This document shows, piece by piece, positions 33,201 to 41,556 of a DNA stretch of 64,000 bases; the first letter of the stretch is position 1; the number at the start of each line of letters is the position of its first letter. Source of the DNA: Bacteroidales bacterium UBA5429 (lineage in GTDB: Bacteria > Bacteroidota > Bacteroidia > Bacteroidales > WCHB1-69); assembly GCA_002427605.1 (NCBI GenBank), contig DIRT01000017.1, positions 1-64,000 of the forward strand. Reading direction: 5' to 3'. The notes under the pieces are model-generated. The model made no database searches, had not been told where the DNA came from, and saw nothing but the letters and a program-made list of their open reading frames with translations. The position numbers and the translations under genes are program-made.

Positions 33201-35027
33201 AAAATGATGATTGAGGATTATAAAAGTGCATTACAGTTTGTTGAAGATTATTTTCACTTAAACTATTCTTCATTTTTAAATAGATATTTTCCGGGCAGTC
33301 GTCAAAGTGAGATTAAAAGAAATATTACACCTGCAAAGTTCCAAAAACTTTTTGGAGAACTTTCTCCAACACAATTAAAAATCATTAATGACAATGAAAC
33401 AAAACACATTGTAGTTGCTGCAGGACCGGGAAGCGGGAAAACGAGAGTTTTAGTACACAAATTAGCTTCATTACTTTTAATGGAAGATGTAAAACACGAA
33501 CAATTGCTGATGATTACATTTTCAAGAGCTGCCGCTAACGAATTTAAAAAACGATTGATTGACCTTATTGGTAATGCAGCTGGTTACATTGAAATAAAAA
33601 CTTTTCATTCTTACTGTTTTGATTTATTAGGCAAAGTTGGGAGTATTGAAAAATCAGACAATATCATTAACAAAGCAATTGAAAAAATAAAGAATAACGA
33701 AGTAGAAGAAAGTCGAATTACAAAGACTGTTTTGGTCATTGACGAAGCACAAGATATGGACGAGAACGAGTTTGGTTTAATAAGTGCATTAATGGAACGC
33801 AACGAAGAAATGCGGGTTATTGCTGTTGGAGATGACGACCAGAATATCTATGAGTTTCGGGGTGCAAGTTCAAAACACCTTGAACGATTCATTCTTGAAA
33901 ACAAAGCCGTAAAACACGAATTAGTTGAAAATTACAGGAGTAAAAGCAATATCGTTGATCTTTCTAATCAGTTCGTAAAACGAATCTCTCATAGGCTAAA
34001 ACAAACACCAATTATTGCAAAGCAAAATGAAAATGGAAAAATAAAAATTGTACGTTATCAAAGTGAAAACCTCATCAGTCCACTTGTTCAGGACATCCTT
34101 ACAACAGGGCTTTCCGGAACAACTTGTGTTTTGACCAAAACAAATGAAGAAGCACTTCAAATAACAGGACTTCTTTTAAAAAAAGGGCTTCAAGCAAAAT
34201 TAATTCAGTCAAATGATGGCTTTAGTCTTTATAATCTTAACGAAGTACGTTTCTTTTTAAATCAACTAAACTTAGCTGAAGGTGTTTATACAATCAATGA
34301 TGAAACTTGGCAAAACGCAAAACGTAAAGTAGTAAACAATTATCGCAATAGCACAAAACTAGATGTGGTAGGAAATATCGTTAAAGAATTTGAAGCAAGT
34401 AACCCAAAATATAAATACAAATCCGATTTAGAGGTTTTCATTCGCGAATCCAAATTAGAAGATTTCTATAACGAAAATGGCGAAACCATTTTTGTTTCAA
34501 CCATTCATAAAGCAAAAGGGAAAGAGTTTGACAATGTTTTTCTAATGCTCGAAAACTACAACTCCACAACAGATGAAGCTAAGCGACTTCTGTATGTTGC
34601 CATGACAAGAGCAAAAATAAACCTGACAATTCATTTAAATTCAAACTTTCTTGATAACCTAATAACCGACAATTTAGAACGAATTGAAAATTACGAAAAT
34701 CATCTACCCCCAAATGAATTAGCAATTCACTTGTCACTTAAAGATGTTTGGCTTGACTATTTCATAAGTCGACAACATCTTGTTTCTCAACTTAAAAGCG
34801 GTGACAACTTAATCGTAAAAGATGATGAATGTTTGAACAATAATGGAAAATCTATCTTGAAATTCTCGAAGAAATTCATTGATGAAATTAAAAATAGGAA
34901 GGCGAAGAACTATGAATTAAAAAGAGCGAAAGTGAATTTTATAGTCTATTGGAAAAAAGAAGACACAGAGCAGGAAGTAAAAATCATTTTGCCCGAACTC
35001 TATTTTGAAAATAATAATCTAGAATAG
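30207..35027 (+). CDS. Exonuclease-RecQ helicase-UvrD helicase fusion
   Basis: The 1606-residue protein has three parts. Residues 1-125 form a DEDD exonuclease-like domain (D8/E10 in FIDTE, N53/D58 in GHNILNHD, D112 in NNPLND). A CVSGCDYC motif lies near 236. A RecQ-type SF2 helicase follows, with FPTGGGKS near 290, DEAHCFSSWG near 391 and QEAGRAGRD near 580. The usual RecQ four-cysteine zinc domain is absent. After winged-helix-like linkers comes a UvrD/Rep-type SF1 helicase (AGPGSGKT near 1073, DEAQDMDENE near 1178, GDDDQNIYEFRG, TIHKAKGKEFD near 1431, YVAMTRAK near 1463). The gene is visibly AT-richer than its neighbours and is followed by a restriction-modification remnant. It may act in DNA repair or genome defence. 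The role is unproven. Confidence 0.88.
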   Translation: MNSIAFIDTEIEPKSGKILDIGSIKDNESSFHKTSVTEFIQFVNGTQFICGHNILNHDIKYIGKDLADAGIRSTNIIDTLYLSPLLFPAKPYHNLLKDDKLQSDDINNPLNDSIKAKDLFYDEVSAFNQTDDTLKQIFYLLLNNKKEFHAFFRYLSYNSINTDLEKLIREKFKNEICEHIDLAKIILEKPIELAYSLSLISSFIKHKKVHSITPPWVLKNYPEVERIMFLLRNKPCVSGCDYCNQALDAHKGLKKLFGFDSYRTYDGEPLQEKAVKAALNNKSILAVFPTGGGKSITFQVPALMSGINSKALTIVISPLQSLMKDQVDNLEKIGITDAVTINGLLDPIERAKSFERVADGSASILYISPESLRSKTIERLVLGRKIARFVIDEAHCFSSWGQDFRVDYLYIGDFIKSIQEKKNLEDGIPVSCFTATAKQKVIEDIRDYFREKLSLHLELFTSTASRTNLQYKVVEKETEEEKYQALRDLVEEKKCPTIIYVSRTRKAYELAEKLKKDGFNAKPYHGKMDKQEKSENQDSFINGETQIMVATSAFGMGVDKKDVGMVVHYDISDSLENYVQEAGRAGRDENILADCFVLFNEEDLSKHFILFNQTKLSIKEIQQVWKAIKDITKFRSTVSNSALEIARKAGWDDNVVEIETRVTTAIAALEDSGYLKRGQNMPRIFANSILAKNAQEAIDKINASEKFIGNQKVEAVRIIKKLFSSKSRKHSSDEIAESRVDYISDHLGIVKERVIKIINLLREEKILADAKDLTAFIKRGENKNRSLRIVDTFSKIENFLLPIIEEQEKIFHIKELNEQAEEVGLSNISTNKMKTIFNFWAIKNWIKRKNLESKNHIAVLSLQSKELLQEKLEKRHTLAKFIVEFLYKKSNENISERDAIKEEILVEFSVHELKTAYEKDQALFKVNISLDDIEDTLFYLSRIEAIKIEGGFLVVYNRLTIERTEQDNKKRYTKDDYQKLNQFYENKVQQIHIVGEYAKMMIEDYKSALQFVEDYFHLNYSSFLNRYFPGSRQSEIKRNITPAKFQKLFGELSPTQLKIINDNETKHIVVAAGPGSGKTRVLVHKLASLLLMEDVKHEQLLMITFSRAAANEFKKRLIDLIGNAAGYIEIKTFHSYCFDLLGKVGSIEKSDNIINKAIEKIKNNEVEESRITKTVLVIDEAQDMDENEFGLISALMERNEEMRVIAVGDDDQNIYEFRGASSKHLERFILENKAVKHELVENYRSKSNIVDLSNQFVKRISHRLKQTPIIAKQNENGKIKIVRYQSENLISPLVQDILTTGLSGTTCVLTKTNEEALQITGLLLKKGLQAKLIQSNDGFSLYNLNEVRFFLNQLNLAEGVYTINDETWQNAKRKVVNNYRNSTKLDVVGNIVKEFEASNPKYKYKSDLEVFIRESKLEDFYNENGETIFVSTIHKAKGKEFDNVFLMLENYNSTTDEAKRLLYVAMTRAKINLTIHLNSNFLDNLITDNLERIENYENHLPPNELAIHLSLKDVWLDYFISRQHLVSQLKSGDNLIVKDDECLNNNGKSILKFSKKFIDEIKNRKAKNYELKRAKVNFIVYWKKEDTEQEVKIILPELYFENNNLE

Positions 35028-35033
35028 ACTAAC

Positions 35034-35055
35034 GCATATGTATAAGCACATATGC
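35034..35055. other. Hairpin just after the helicase fusion
   Basis: GCATATGT (35034-35041) and ACATATGC (35048-35055) form an 8-bp stem with a 6-base loop, 7 bases after the helicase stop codon. There is no T-tract, so a standard terminator is unlikely. It could be a recombination scar or attachment-type site at the edge of acquired DNA. That is inference from position. Confidence 0.4.
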
Positions 35056-35115
35056 AAGAACGGATGACAAACACGATTGCCAATTTTCAATTCCTTATAA
35101 ACTATTGAAATGTAA

Positions 35116-35529
35116 GAGAACAAAAAAAGATATGTGTACTTCAATCACTCTTTCTTGAACTCAGATCACTTTTACCATCCAACAACAGTTTATAGTTGGG
35201 TCAAGAAAGAAGATACAAAAGAGAGTTATGAATACCTTTTGGCAATAGCTAATTCAAAGTTGTTGTGGTGGTTTTTGAAAATAACCGGTGATACCTTACA
35301 GGGTGACGCCAGAAGATTTAAAACTAACTACTTAAATCCTTTTCCATTACCGAAATTTGTTGAAGAAGAGGTTGAAAATAAAATAGTGGATTTGGTTAAA
35401 GCAGTAATGGGAGAGAAAAGACAAAACCCATCAGCCGACACAACAGATTTAGAGAATCAGATAGACCAATGGGTTTATAAACTTTACGATTTAACGGAGG
35501 AAGAAATCGAAATAATAGAGAACAACTGA
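35116..35529 (+). pseudogene. C-terminal remnant of a type IIG restriction-modification enzyme
   Basis: The open frame (131 residues from a GTG at 35134, open back to 35116) matches only the end of Eco57I/TaqI-type restriction-modification proteins. It holds the last part of the target-recognition region (YLLAIANSKLLWWFLK, GDARRFKTNYLNPFPLPKF) and the usual acidic helical tail ending in YDLTEEEIEIIE. Methyltransferase motifs and the nuclease domain are missing, and no start lies in a suitable place. It is probably a dead leftover of a larger gene beside the helicase fusion. No function is expected. Confidence 0.75.
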
Positions 35530-35597
35530 GCTGACAGATGACCTAATTAGCTAGTTATTTCCATTGAAAGAAGGACTTCCTCCCCCTTTTTTTATTT

Positions 35598-37082
35598 TTA
35601 AAACTTCATTTTGCCAAACATCATTTTCTTCTTCTTTCCAATAGGAAGAATAAGCTCATCTTGATCATTAAGGTGACAGAATCTGGATAAAAAGGTGAGT
35701 TTAGTTTGCTTTTCATCAAACAATGTTTTAACGGTATAGTCTCCATCTTCATCAATAACAATCATTTTGGTTGCCGGCTTTTTGGTGTTCATTGCAAGAC
35801 TTACTCTTATACTGCCTGACGGTCTTTCATGTTTGTTGCATTCCTTTTCTTTGGTTTCTCTGTCTGTATTATAAACAATATGAACTTTTCCATCTTTTGC
35901 AAAATAGTACGGAGCAACGCTCACATATGGCTCATATACATACTGTGCTAACTTTACGTTATACTTTCTACCAATGGTTTGATCGTAAGTTATTTTATTA
36001 GTTTCACTATCAACACCAATCAACCGGAAACTTCTATTCCAATAAAAGAAGGTTCTATCAATCATACCGTTAGATTGACGAACCTCAATTTTAATCAAGC
36101 CTCTGTTTTGAAAAGCAACGGTATATTTACCATTACCTAAATTAAGAATTTGATCAATTTTCCATTCTCCATCATAAGCTTGTTTTGTAAAAATAGGGTC
36201 AATACCACCCTCATTGAAATCTACTTTAAAGCCGACCATGCTTTCATTTTCTGCGTATACACAAAGATATTGGTGTGGAGCTCCATAGGATCCTACTTTT
36301 AAATCCAATAATTCCATTTTTTGAGACTTTAACGGAAAACTTACAAATTTGCTATCGGAGGTACTCAATTCAACAAAATCAAAGGAGGTCAATTTTGTCT
36401 TTCTTTTATTCTCATATACTGTAACACTCAATACTAACTCTCCGGCATCAGATAAAAAGAGATTTCGAACTTCAGGGTAGCCTGAACCGTTATAATCATA
36501 GTAGTGCGTCCACGCTTCATTGAACTCTTTGTTAAAACATTTAATAATAAGGGTTCCCTCTCCTGTACTTGGATTAATACCACTCATAACAAACGCTGAA
36601 AAATTGCCATTTTCAGACTTGGCAAAGTCAATATAAGGCTCTTTGTCTAATGCCACAAAGGAAAATAGCTCCATTGTTTTAACCTTCTTGAAGTTATTGG
36701 GATTGTACAAGTCTAATTTTACATCTGTTTTTCCACTTTTTTTAGCTGTAGTTGAGTGTGCAACATAGATTTGTTCCCCCCAGACACCCACACTAATATC
36801 TTCGTATTGACTTTCAGTTGGGTTTGATTCACTAATTAGTTTATTACCGTCAGATGCAAAAAAGATATATCTGGTATCCTCGAATGTGAGGAGTTTGGCA
36901 CGATTTACATTTTCTGCATAATAAGATGTTCCATTGATAGATCCGATGTAACCACCATTAGCGATCCAATTCATTGGAAAAAGCTTGGTTTTTAACTTGG
37001 CTTGGGTTCCCCAGTTTACGGATTGAGCGCTCAGACCTAAGATGGGCACAAAGCACGAAATGATAAGTAAAACTCTTTTCAT
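35598..37082 (-). CDS. Secreted protein of unknown function
   Basis: The 494-residue protein has a clear signal peptide (residues 1 to about 19, ending GLSAQ). After that it is mostly predicted beta strand with repeated short strand-turn patterns, suggestive of a beta-propeller-like fold. There is no T9SS C-terminal domain, lipobox or catalytic motif. I do not recognise the family. A -7 element lies at 37127-37134. The gene is convergent with the restriction remnant and is probably a single-gene transcript. Confidence 0.8.
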   Translation of the reverse strand: MKRVLLIISCFVPILGLSAQSVNWGTQAKLKTKLFPMNWIANGGYIGSINGTSYYAENVNRAKLLTFEDTRYIFFASDGNKLISESNPTESQYEDISVGVWGEQIYVAHSTTAKKSGKTDVKLDLYNPNNFKKVKTMELFSFVALDKEPYIDFAKSENGNFSAFVMSGINPSTGEGTLIIKCFNKEFNEAWTHYYDYNGSGYPEVRNLFLSDAGELVLSVTVYENKRKTKLTSFDFVELSTSDSKFVSFPLKSQKMELLDLKVGSYGAPHQYLCVYAENESMVGFKVDFNEGGIDPIFTKQAYDGEWKIDQILNLGNGKYTVAFQNRGLIKIEVRQSNGMIDRTFFYWNRSFRLIGVDSETNKITYDQTIGRKYNVKLAQYVYEPYVSVAPYYFAKDGKVHIVYNTDRETKEKECNKHERPSGSIRVSLAMNTKKPATKMIVIDEDGDYTVKTLFDEKQTKLTFLSRFCHLNDQDELILPIGKKKKMMFGKMKF

Positions 37083-37401
37083 AGGTGTTGATTTTAATTG
37101 CTGATTACCGGTTTGTTTATAATCTGCAAATATAAATAATGATCACTTAAGAATCCAGTATATGTTAATTTTTTTATTAAGGAAGAATTTTACACAATAA
37201 AAAAAGTTAACTATTAAGCTTTTAAACTCTTTTTCGCTCAATTCAATCAATCAGTAGTGATTGAATTTTTAAAAAGTGACAAACAACAAGCTGAAGAGTT
37301 CTATTCCATGAGCGATATTAGGAAAGGTTATAATAGCGATCTCAAATTAATTTTGGAAATTTGAGATCCTTTTGACTATTTTGAGCACATGAGCGTTGGA
37401 T
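37083..37401. other. Intergenic stretch with promoter, inverted repeat and a small frame remnant
   Basis: The 319 bases hold the -7 element of the upstream secreted-protein gene (37127-37134) and a plus-strand frame of about 38 codons ending near 37365 (SVVIEFLKSDKQQAEEFYSM region). An 11-bp inverted repeat, GATCTCAAATT (37338-37348) and AATTTGAGATC (37358-37368), is followed by a weak T-rich stretch on plus. The small frame has no plausible start and may be a gene remnant. I see no other gene. Confidence 0.4.
37127..37134 (-). promoter_or_regulatory. -7 element for the secreted unknown protein
   Basis: The minus strand reads TATATTTG followed by C, 44 bases before the start at 37082. Confidence 0.55.
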
Positions 37402-38376
37402 TCACACTTTTGTCCAGATTCTTGTGTTTAGATTCATCTCTTCGATGATGACAGCATTAAGCATGAAAAGCTGGTACATCATGACAATGTCATCGAAGCT
37501 AACTCCTGATTTGAAGATATTGGGTTCGAAAAGATTCCTAGAGAAACTTACTGCACAATATACTCGAGATCCTATAAAAGAGATGTGCATCGGACGTTTG
37601 TACTGATTGTGAATTTTTACCAATGCTTCCATGATCTTGGGAGTGAGAATATATCTTGCTTCAACCTGATCAGTGGCATGAACTACAAATCTTTTTTCAA
37701 ACTCAAGATTTTCCAGTTTAATGAGTTCCCCTTTCGTACTATACTGAAATTTCTGTCCCCACTTCCCAAATAGCTTTTCTGCAAAATCGGGTGCAATATA
37801 GGTCTCCCCCTGAATGTGCTTGTTGAAGTCAGCATGAAAAAATAACCCTTTAAAAATGGTGTGCCAATGTTCCTGGACTCCACCATTCTTTGTGTAAGTG
37901 TAGGTTTTATACTCGGTATGAAATTCGGAACACCTGAAGTCTGTTTTATCTATTTGTCCTGTGATTAGATCGTCACCGGTGTATCGATCCACTCTAGTTG
38001 AAAACAGATTACTATCAAAGTACTCTTTCAGTTGAATGGATTGATTGTAATTGTATTCCCAATTTGGATCAATAGCACGAACAATTTCGGCAACCACCGC
38101 TTTTTTATAGCGATTCCGGTATTTTCTGACATAAGTAACATAATTGACACTAAGGACTACTATTCCAATCAACACTCCTATAAAACCAAGAATGATCCCA
38201 ATGTTTCCAATCAGTTCTTCGACAAATAAAAAGATTAATGTGGGAAACAACAGAAAAATTGTGGCTATGAATAAGTATATGAGTTTTAATACATTTTTTC
38301 GTAAAGATTCCAGTTCTAATAATCTACTTTTCAGTTGTGTATCATAAAGAGATTTGAGTTCTTCAAAACTAATCAT
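37402..38376 (-). CDS. DUF3137 membrane protein
   Basis: The 324-residue protein has two adjacent membrane segments near residues 28-52 and 57-80. A cytoplasmic DUF3137 region follows, including YTKNGGVQEHWHTIFKGLFF and the C-terminal FSRNLFEP part. DUF3137 proteins commonly sit next to LemA genes, as here (12-base gap). Their function is unknown. The 3' end is near the inverted repeat at 37338-37368. Confidence 0.85.
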   Translation of the reverse strand: MISFEELKSLYDTQLKSRLLELESLRKNVLKLIYLFIATIFLLFPTLIFLFVEELIGNIGIILGFIGVLIGIVVLSVNYVTYVRKYRNRYKKAVVAEIVRAIDPNWEYNYNQSIQLKEYFDSNLFSTRVDRYTGDDLITGQIDKTDFRCSEFHTEYKTYTYTKNGGVQEHWHTIFKGLFFHADFNKHIQGETYIAPDFAEKLFGKWGQKFQYSTKGELIKLENLEFEKRFVVHATDQVEARYILTPKIMEALVKIHNQYKRPMHISFIGSRVYCAVSFSRNLFEPNIFKSGVSFDDIVMMYQLFMLNAVIIEEMNLNTRIWTKV

Positions 38377-38388
38377 GGATTACAAAGC

Positions 38389-38955
38389 TTAGTTGAAAAG
38401 GGTTTTGACATCCACATTTTGTCTTTCTGTTTCATTGATCTCAAAAACCTCTTTTTTAACAAGTTTCATGAAAGAAGCAATGATGGAATTTGGAAACACT
38501 TGAATGGCATTGTTGTAGTCAGTGATTACAGCATTATAAGTCCTTCTGGAAGCTGATATTTGAGCTTCAACTTCATTTAATGAGTGTTGAAGATCCAGGA
38601 AGTTTTGATTGGCTTTCAAATCAGGATAATTCTCAACCGCCACCATGATGGATCTCATACCTGCAGAGATCTTATTGTCTAAAGCCACTTTCTGGTCTGC
38701 ATTTAAATTTCCAGTAACCGCTTTACCTCTCATCTCCGTTACTTTTTCCAATAGATCTTTTTCATGTGTTGCATATTGTTTTACAGTGGCAACTAAATTT
38801 GGGATCAAGTCGTATCTTTTCTTCAGTTGAACCTCCATACCGCCAAAAGCGTTATCTACTTCATTCTTTTTGCGGATTAAAGAGTTATAAATTCCGATAA
38901 TGGTCAGAAATAAAAAAATAATAATTGCTAAAATAATGATTAGGGCTATACTCAT
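38389..38955 (-). CDS. LemA family protein
   Basis: The 188-residue protein has one N-terminal membrane helix (about 4-22). The LemA helical domain follows, with NEVDNAFGGMEVQLKKRYDL and DLKANQNFLDLQHSLNEVE. LemA proteins are membrane-anchored with the bulk in the cytoplasm or outside. Their role is unknown. It is first in lemA-DUF3137 and has a -7 element at 38980-38987, with a possible -33 TTG at 39009-39011. Confidence 0.93.
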   Translation of the reverse strand: MSIALIIILAIIIFLFLTIIGIYNSLIRKKNEVDNAFGGMEVQLKKRYDLIPNLVATVKQYATHEKDLLEKVTEMRGKAVTGNLNADQKVALDNKISAGMRSIMVAVENYPDLKANQNFLDLQHSLNEVEAQISASRRTYNAVITDYNNAIQVFPNSIIASFMKLVKKEVFEINETERQNVDVKTLFN

Positions 38956-38979
38956 TTTGGTGAAAATTTAAATTAAATG

Positions 38980-38987
38980 CAAAGATA
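38980..38987 (-). promoter_or_regulatory. -7 element for lemA-DUF3137
   Basis: The minus strand reads TATCTTTG followed by C, 24 bases before the start. A TTG on the same strand lies 21 bases further upstream (39009-39011), close to the expected 19-base spacing. Confidence 0.65.
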
Positions 38988-39059
38988 ACACCTTTTTCTA
39001 TATTTTGACAATATTAAAAAAAATACTTCAGACACCTCGACTCCTAAACTCTTCGACCT

Positions 39060-40106
39060 CTAACCTCTACGTTTAATAATAGTATCCACAATAAGTGAAC
39101 CTAAAATGCTGGCAGTGAGGATGAAAACGATCATGAGTAAAGAGAAACTGGTTGGGATGTGTAACTCGAATACAAAAACAAGAATCATTTTTATCCCGAT
39201 ATAACCTAATAACACAGATAGACCAATTTTGAGATAACGGAATTTATCTATAATACTTTCCAGCATAAAAAATAGGGAGCGTAGTCCTAAGATGGCGAAC
39301 ACATTGGACATAAACACAATATAAGGATCATTAGTAACGGAAAAAATCGCCGGGATAGAGTCTACAGCAAAGACAATATCAGAAAGTTCGACTATTAACA
39401 ATACAATGAATAGGGGAGTAGCCAGCCATTTTCCATTCTCTTTGACAAAAAAATCATGTCCATGTACTGTAGTAGTTGACCATCCTCTTTTAGCAAAAAA
39501 GCGGACCAGCTTATGATTTTCAATATCGATTTTCTCCTCTTTATTTCGGTCAATAAACATTTTGATCGCTGTAAAGAGCAGGAAGGCTCCAAAAATGACT
39601 AATATAAACTCAAAACGTTCAATCAGTGCTGCTGCAGCAAAAATAAATATGAAACGGAATACCAAAGCACCAATAATACCATAAAAAAGGATTCTGTGTA
39701 AGTAAGCCCGATTTACATTAAATGAGGTAAAAATCAAGATAAACACAAAAATATTGTCAAGAGAGAGTGCTTTTTCAATCAGGTAACCGGAAAGGTACTC
39801 ATTAGAGAGGGTTTTGCGGTATAGTTGAATCGCTTCCTGGAAGCTCATACCATCAAAATTAAGTCGGTGATGGTGCTTTTTATTGATCGAGAGGAGCGTT
39901 TCCATATCTTCGATGCCATGAATGAGCTCCCCCCTAAAATAAATAAATACATAAAAAAGAAGGGCAAGAGAAATCCAGACGATAGTCCAGATCAATGCCT
40001 CTTTAAATTGGATTTCATGATCTTTCTTATGAAACACTCCCAGATCAAGGAAGAGCATAAGTATGATGAAAGCAAAGAAGATGATTAATGTGATTGATTC
40101 GGCCAT
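39060..40106 (-). CDS. TerC family integral membrane protein
   Basis: The 348-residue protein has about nine membrane segments and the TerC/Alx family signatures. These are SLDNIFVFILIF near residue 122 and VELSDIVFAVDSIPAIF near 238, with acidic residues inside membrane helices. Family members are linked to tellurite resistance and to manganese or other metal efflux, and in several cases to metalation of exported enzymes. The substrate here is not defined. It follows cca by four bases, so it is probably the last gene of amn-holA-cca-terC. Confidence 0.9.
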   Translation of the reverse strand: MAESITLIIFFAFIILMLFLDLGVFHKKDHEIQFKEALIWTIVWISLALLFYVFIYFRGELIHGIEDMETLLSINKKHHHRLNFDGMSFQEAIQLYRKTLSNEYLSGYLIEKALSLDNIFVFILIFTSFNVNRAYLHRILFYGIIGALVFRFIFIFAAAALIERFEFILVIFGAFLLFTAIKMFIDRNKEEKIDIENHKLVRFFAKRGWSTTTVHGHDFFVKENGKWLATPLFIVLLIVELSDIVFAVDSIPAIFSVTNDPYIVFMSNVFAILGLRSLFFMLESIIDKFRYLKIGLSVLLGYIGIKMILVFVFELHIPTSFSLLMIVFILTASILGSLIVDTIIKRRG

Positions 40107-40110
40107 GAGT

Positions 40111-41556
40111 TTACTTGTTTTTTAATTTTAAACCTAGTTTTTTGCCTTCTTGAATCATAAATTGATAGGCCGCTTCCCACTCATTAGGAATAATCCCATC
40201 TAAAATTGCTTCACGAATAGCTGTTTTAATGATGCCCACCTCTCTTGATGGTTGTAAATCAAATGATTCCATAATTTGTTGTCCATCGATAGGGGGTTGC
40301 CAATTACGCAGTTGGTCTTTTTCTTCGACCTCTTTCAGTTTGTTGCGTACAATGGCGAAATTATTAAGATATTTTTTAACTTTTTCTCTATTTTTTGATG
40401 TGACATCTGCTTCACAAAGCAGCATTAGGTCGTCAATTTGATCGCCGGCATCGAAAAGTAATCTTCTTACTGCCGAGTCTGTGATCTCATCCTCGACCAA
40501 TGCGATGGGACGGAGATGAAGTTGCACCAGGAGTTGCACATACTTCATTTTTTCATTGGTTGGCATGCGGAGTCGGTTGAAAATTTGTGCCACCATTTTA
40601 GCCCCAACAACTTCATGTCCATGGAAAGTCCATCCGTGTGCAGGATCGAATTTTTTAGTTCTTGATTTTCCTATATCATGTAATAAAGCAGCCCAAATCA
40701 GCCATAAGTTGTTGGAAACCATACCAATTTTGTCGACTACTTCTAAAGTGTGCAGGTAGTTATCTTTGTGTTTTTTGCCATTTTGGCTCTCAACTCCCAT
40801 AAGGTCAATGAGTTCTGGAAGAAATTGTTGTAATAATCCGCTTTGTTCACAAAGTTGGATTCCGATAGAGGGTCGGGGAGCCAGTAAAATCTTATTAAAC
40901 TCTTCCACGATCCGCTCTTTTGAAATAATTTCCAAACGGGAAGCATTATTTTGAATCGATTGAAAGCTTTTTTCTTCAATTGTAAAACCTAATTGAGTAG
41001 CAAAACGAATTCCGCGCATCATTCTTAAAGGATCATCAGAGTAAGTAACATCCGGATCCAATGGAGTTCTTAAGATTTTCTTTTGAAGATCTTGAAAACC
41101 ATTAAAAAAATCGATCAGTTCACCTTTTTTAGGACCATTGATGGTTATAGCCATCGCATTGATGGTAAAATCTCTGCGACTGATATCATCCCACAGAGTT
41201 CCATCTTCCACAATGGGTTTTCTTGAATTTTTATTGTAAGACTCTTTTCTGGCACCTGCAAACTCAATCTGGTGTCCCATATAGTTCAGTTGTGCAGTTC
41301 CGAAGTTTCTGTATACTGAGACTTTACAATCCGGAGAGATTTCTTGTGCTACTTTTTGGGATAGTTCTATACCACTTCCGATCACCAGGATATCGATATC
41401 GGTTGAGTCTCTTTTTAGGAACAAATCCCTTACTATGCCACCTACTGCAAAGGTTTCCACACCAAGTTGATCAGCTACCCGTTCCACAATGTCGTAGATA
41501 GGATGTTTGAGCAGATTCCTTAAATTGTTTGAGGTAGTCATATTCAGATTATCCAC
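40111..41556 (-). CDS. cca: CCA-adding tRNA nucleotidyltransferase with HD domain
   Basis: The 481-residue protein joins an N-terminal poly(A) polymerase/CCA-type nucleotidyltransferase (FAVGGIVRDLFLKRDSTDIDIL) to RNA-binding helices and an HD phosphohydrolase domain (LLHDIGKSRTK). It completes tRNA 3' ends with CCA and may repair them. This fits the tRNA-Pro in this window, whose gene has no encoded CCA. The start overlaps the holA stop region by 8 bases. Confidence 0.92.
   Translation of the reverse strand: MDNLNMTTSNNLRNLLKHPIYDIVERVADQLGVETFAVGGIVRDLFLKRDSTDIDILVIGSGIELSQKVAQEISPDCKVSVYRNFGTAQLNYMGHQIEFAGARKESYNKNSRKPIVEDGTLWDDISRRDFTINAMAITINGPKKGELIDFFNGFQDLQKKILRTPLDPDVTYSDDPLRMMRGIRFATQLGFTIEEKSFQSIQNNASRLEIISKERIVEEFNKILLAPRPSIGIQLCEQSGLLQQFLPELIDLMGVESQNGKKHKDNYLHTLEVVDKIGMVSNNLWLIWAALLHDIGKSRTKKFDPAHGWTFHGHEVVGAKMVAQIFNRLRMPTNEKMKYVQLLVQLHLRPIALVEDEITDSAVRRLLFDAGDQIDDLMLLCEADVTSKNREKVKKYLNNFAIVRNKLKEVEEKDQLRNWQPPIDGQQIMESFDLQPSREVGIIKTAIREAILDGIIPNEWEAAYQFMIQEGKKLGLKLKNK

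Noticed and set aside
35540..35600. Fourth or fifth copy of the dispersed repeat or terminator near CTCCCCCTTTTTTT
   Set aside because: Only the C-rich/T-rich end resembles the repeat, and there is no stem for a terminator. The match is too short.
37216..37365. Small plus-strand gene between the secreted protein and DUF3137 genes
   Set aside because: It is about 50 codons at most with no plausible ATG near the beginning and no recognisable family. It is kept only as a possible remnant.
39020..39060. Heptamer-like CTCGACTCCTAAACTCTTCGACCTCT sequence
   Set aside because: Units are too irregular to call a tandem repeat of the 7-base type seen elsewhere.
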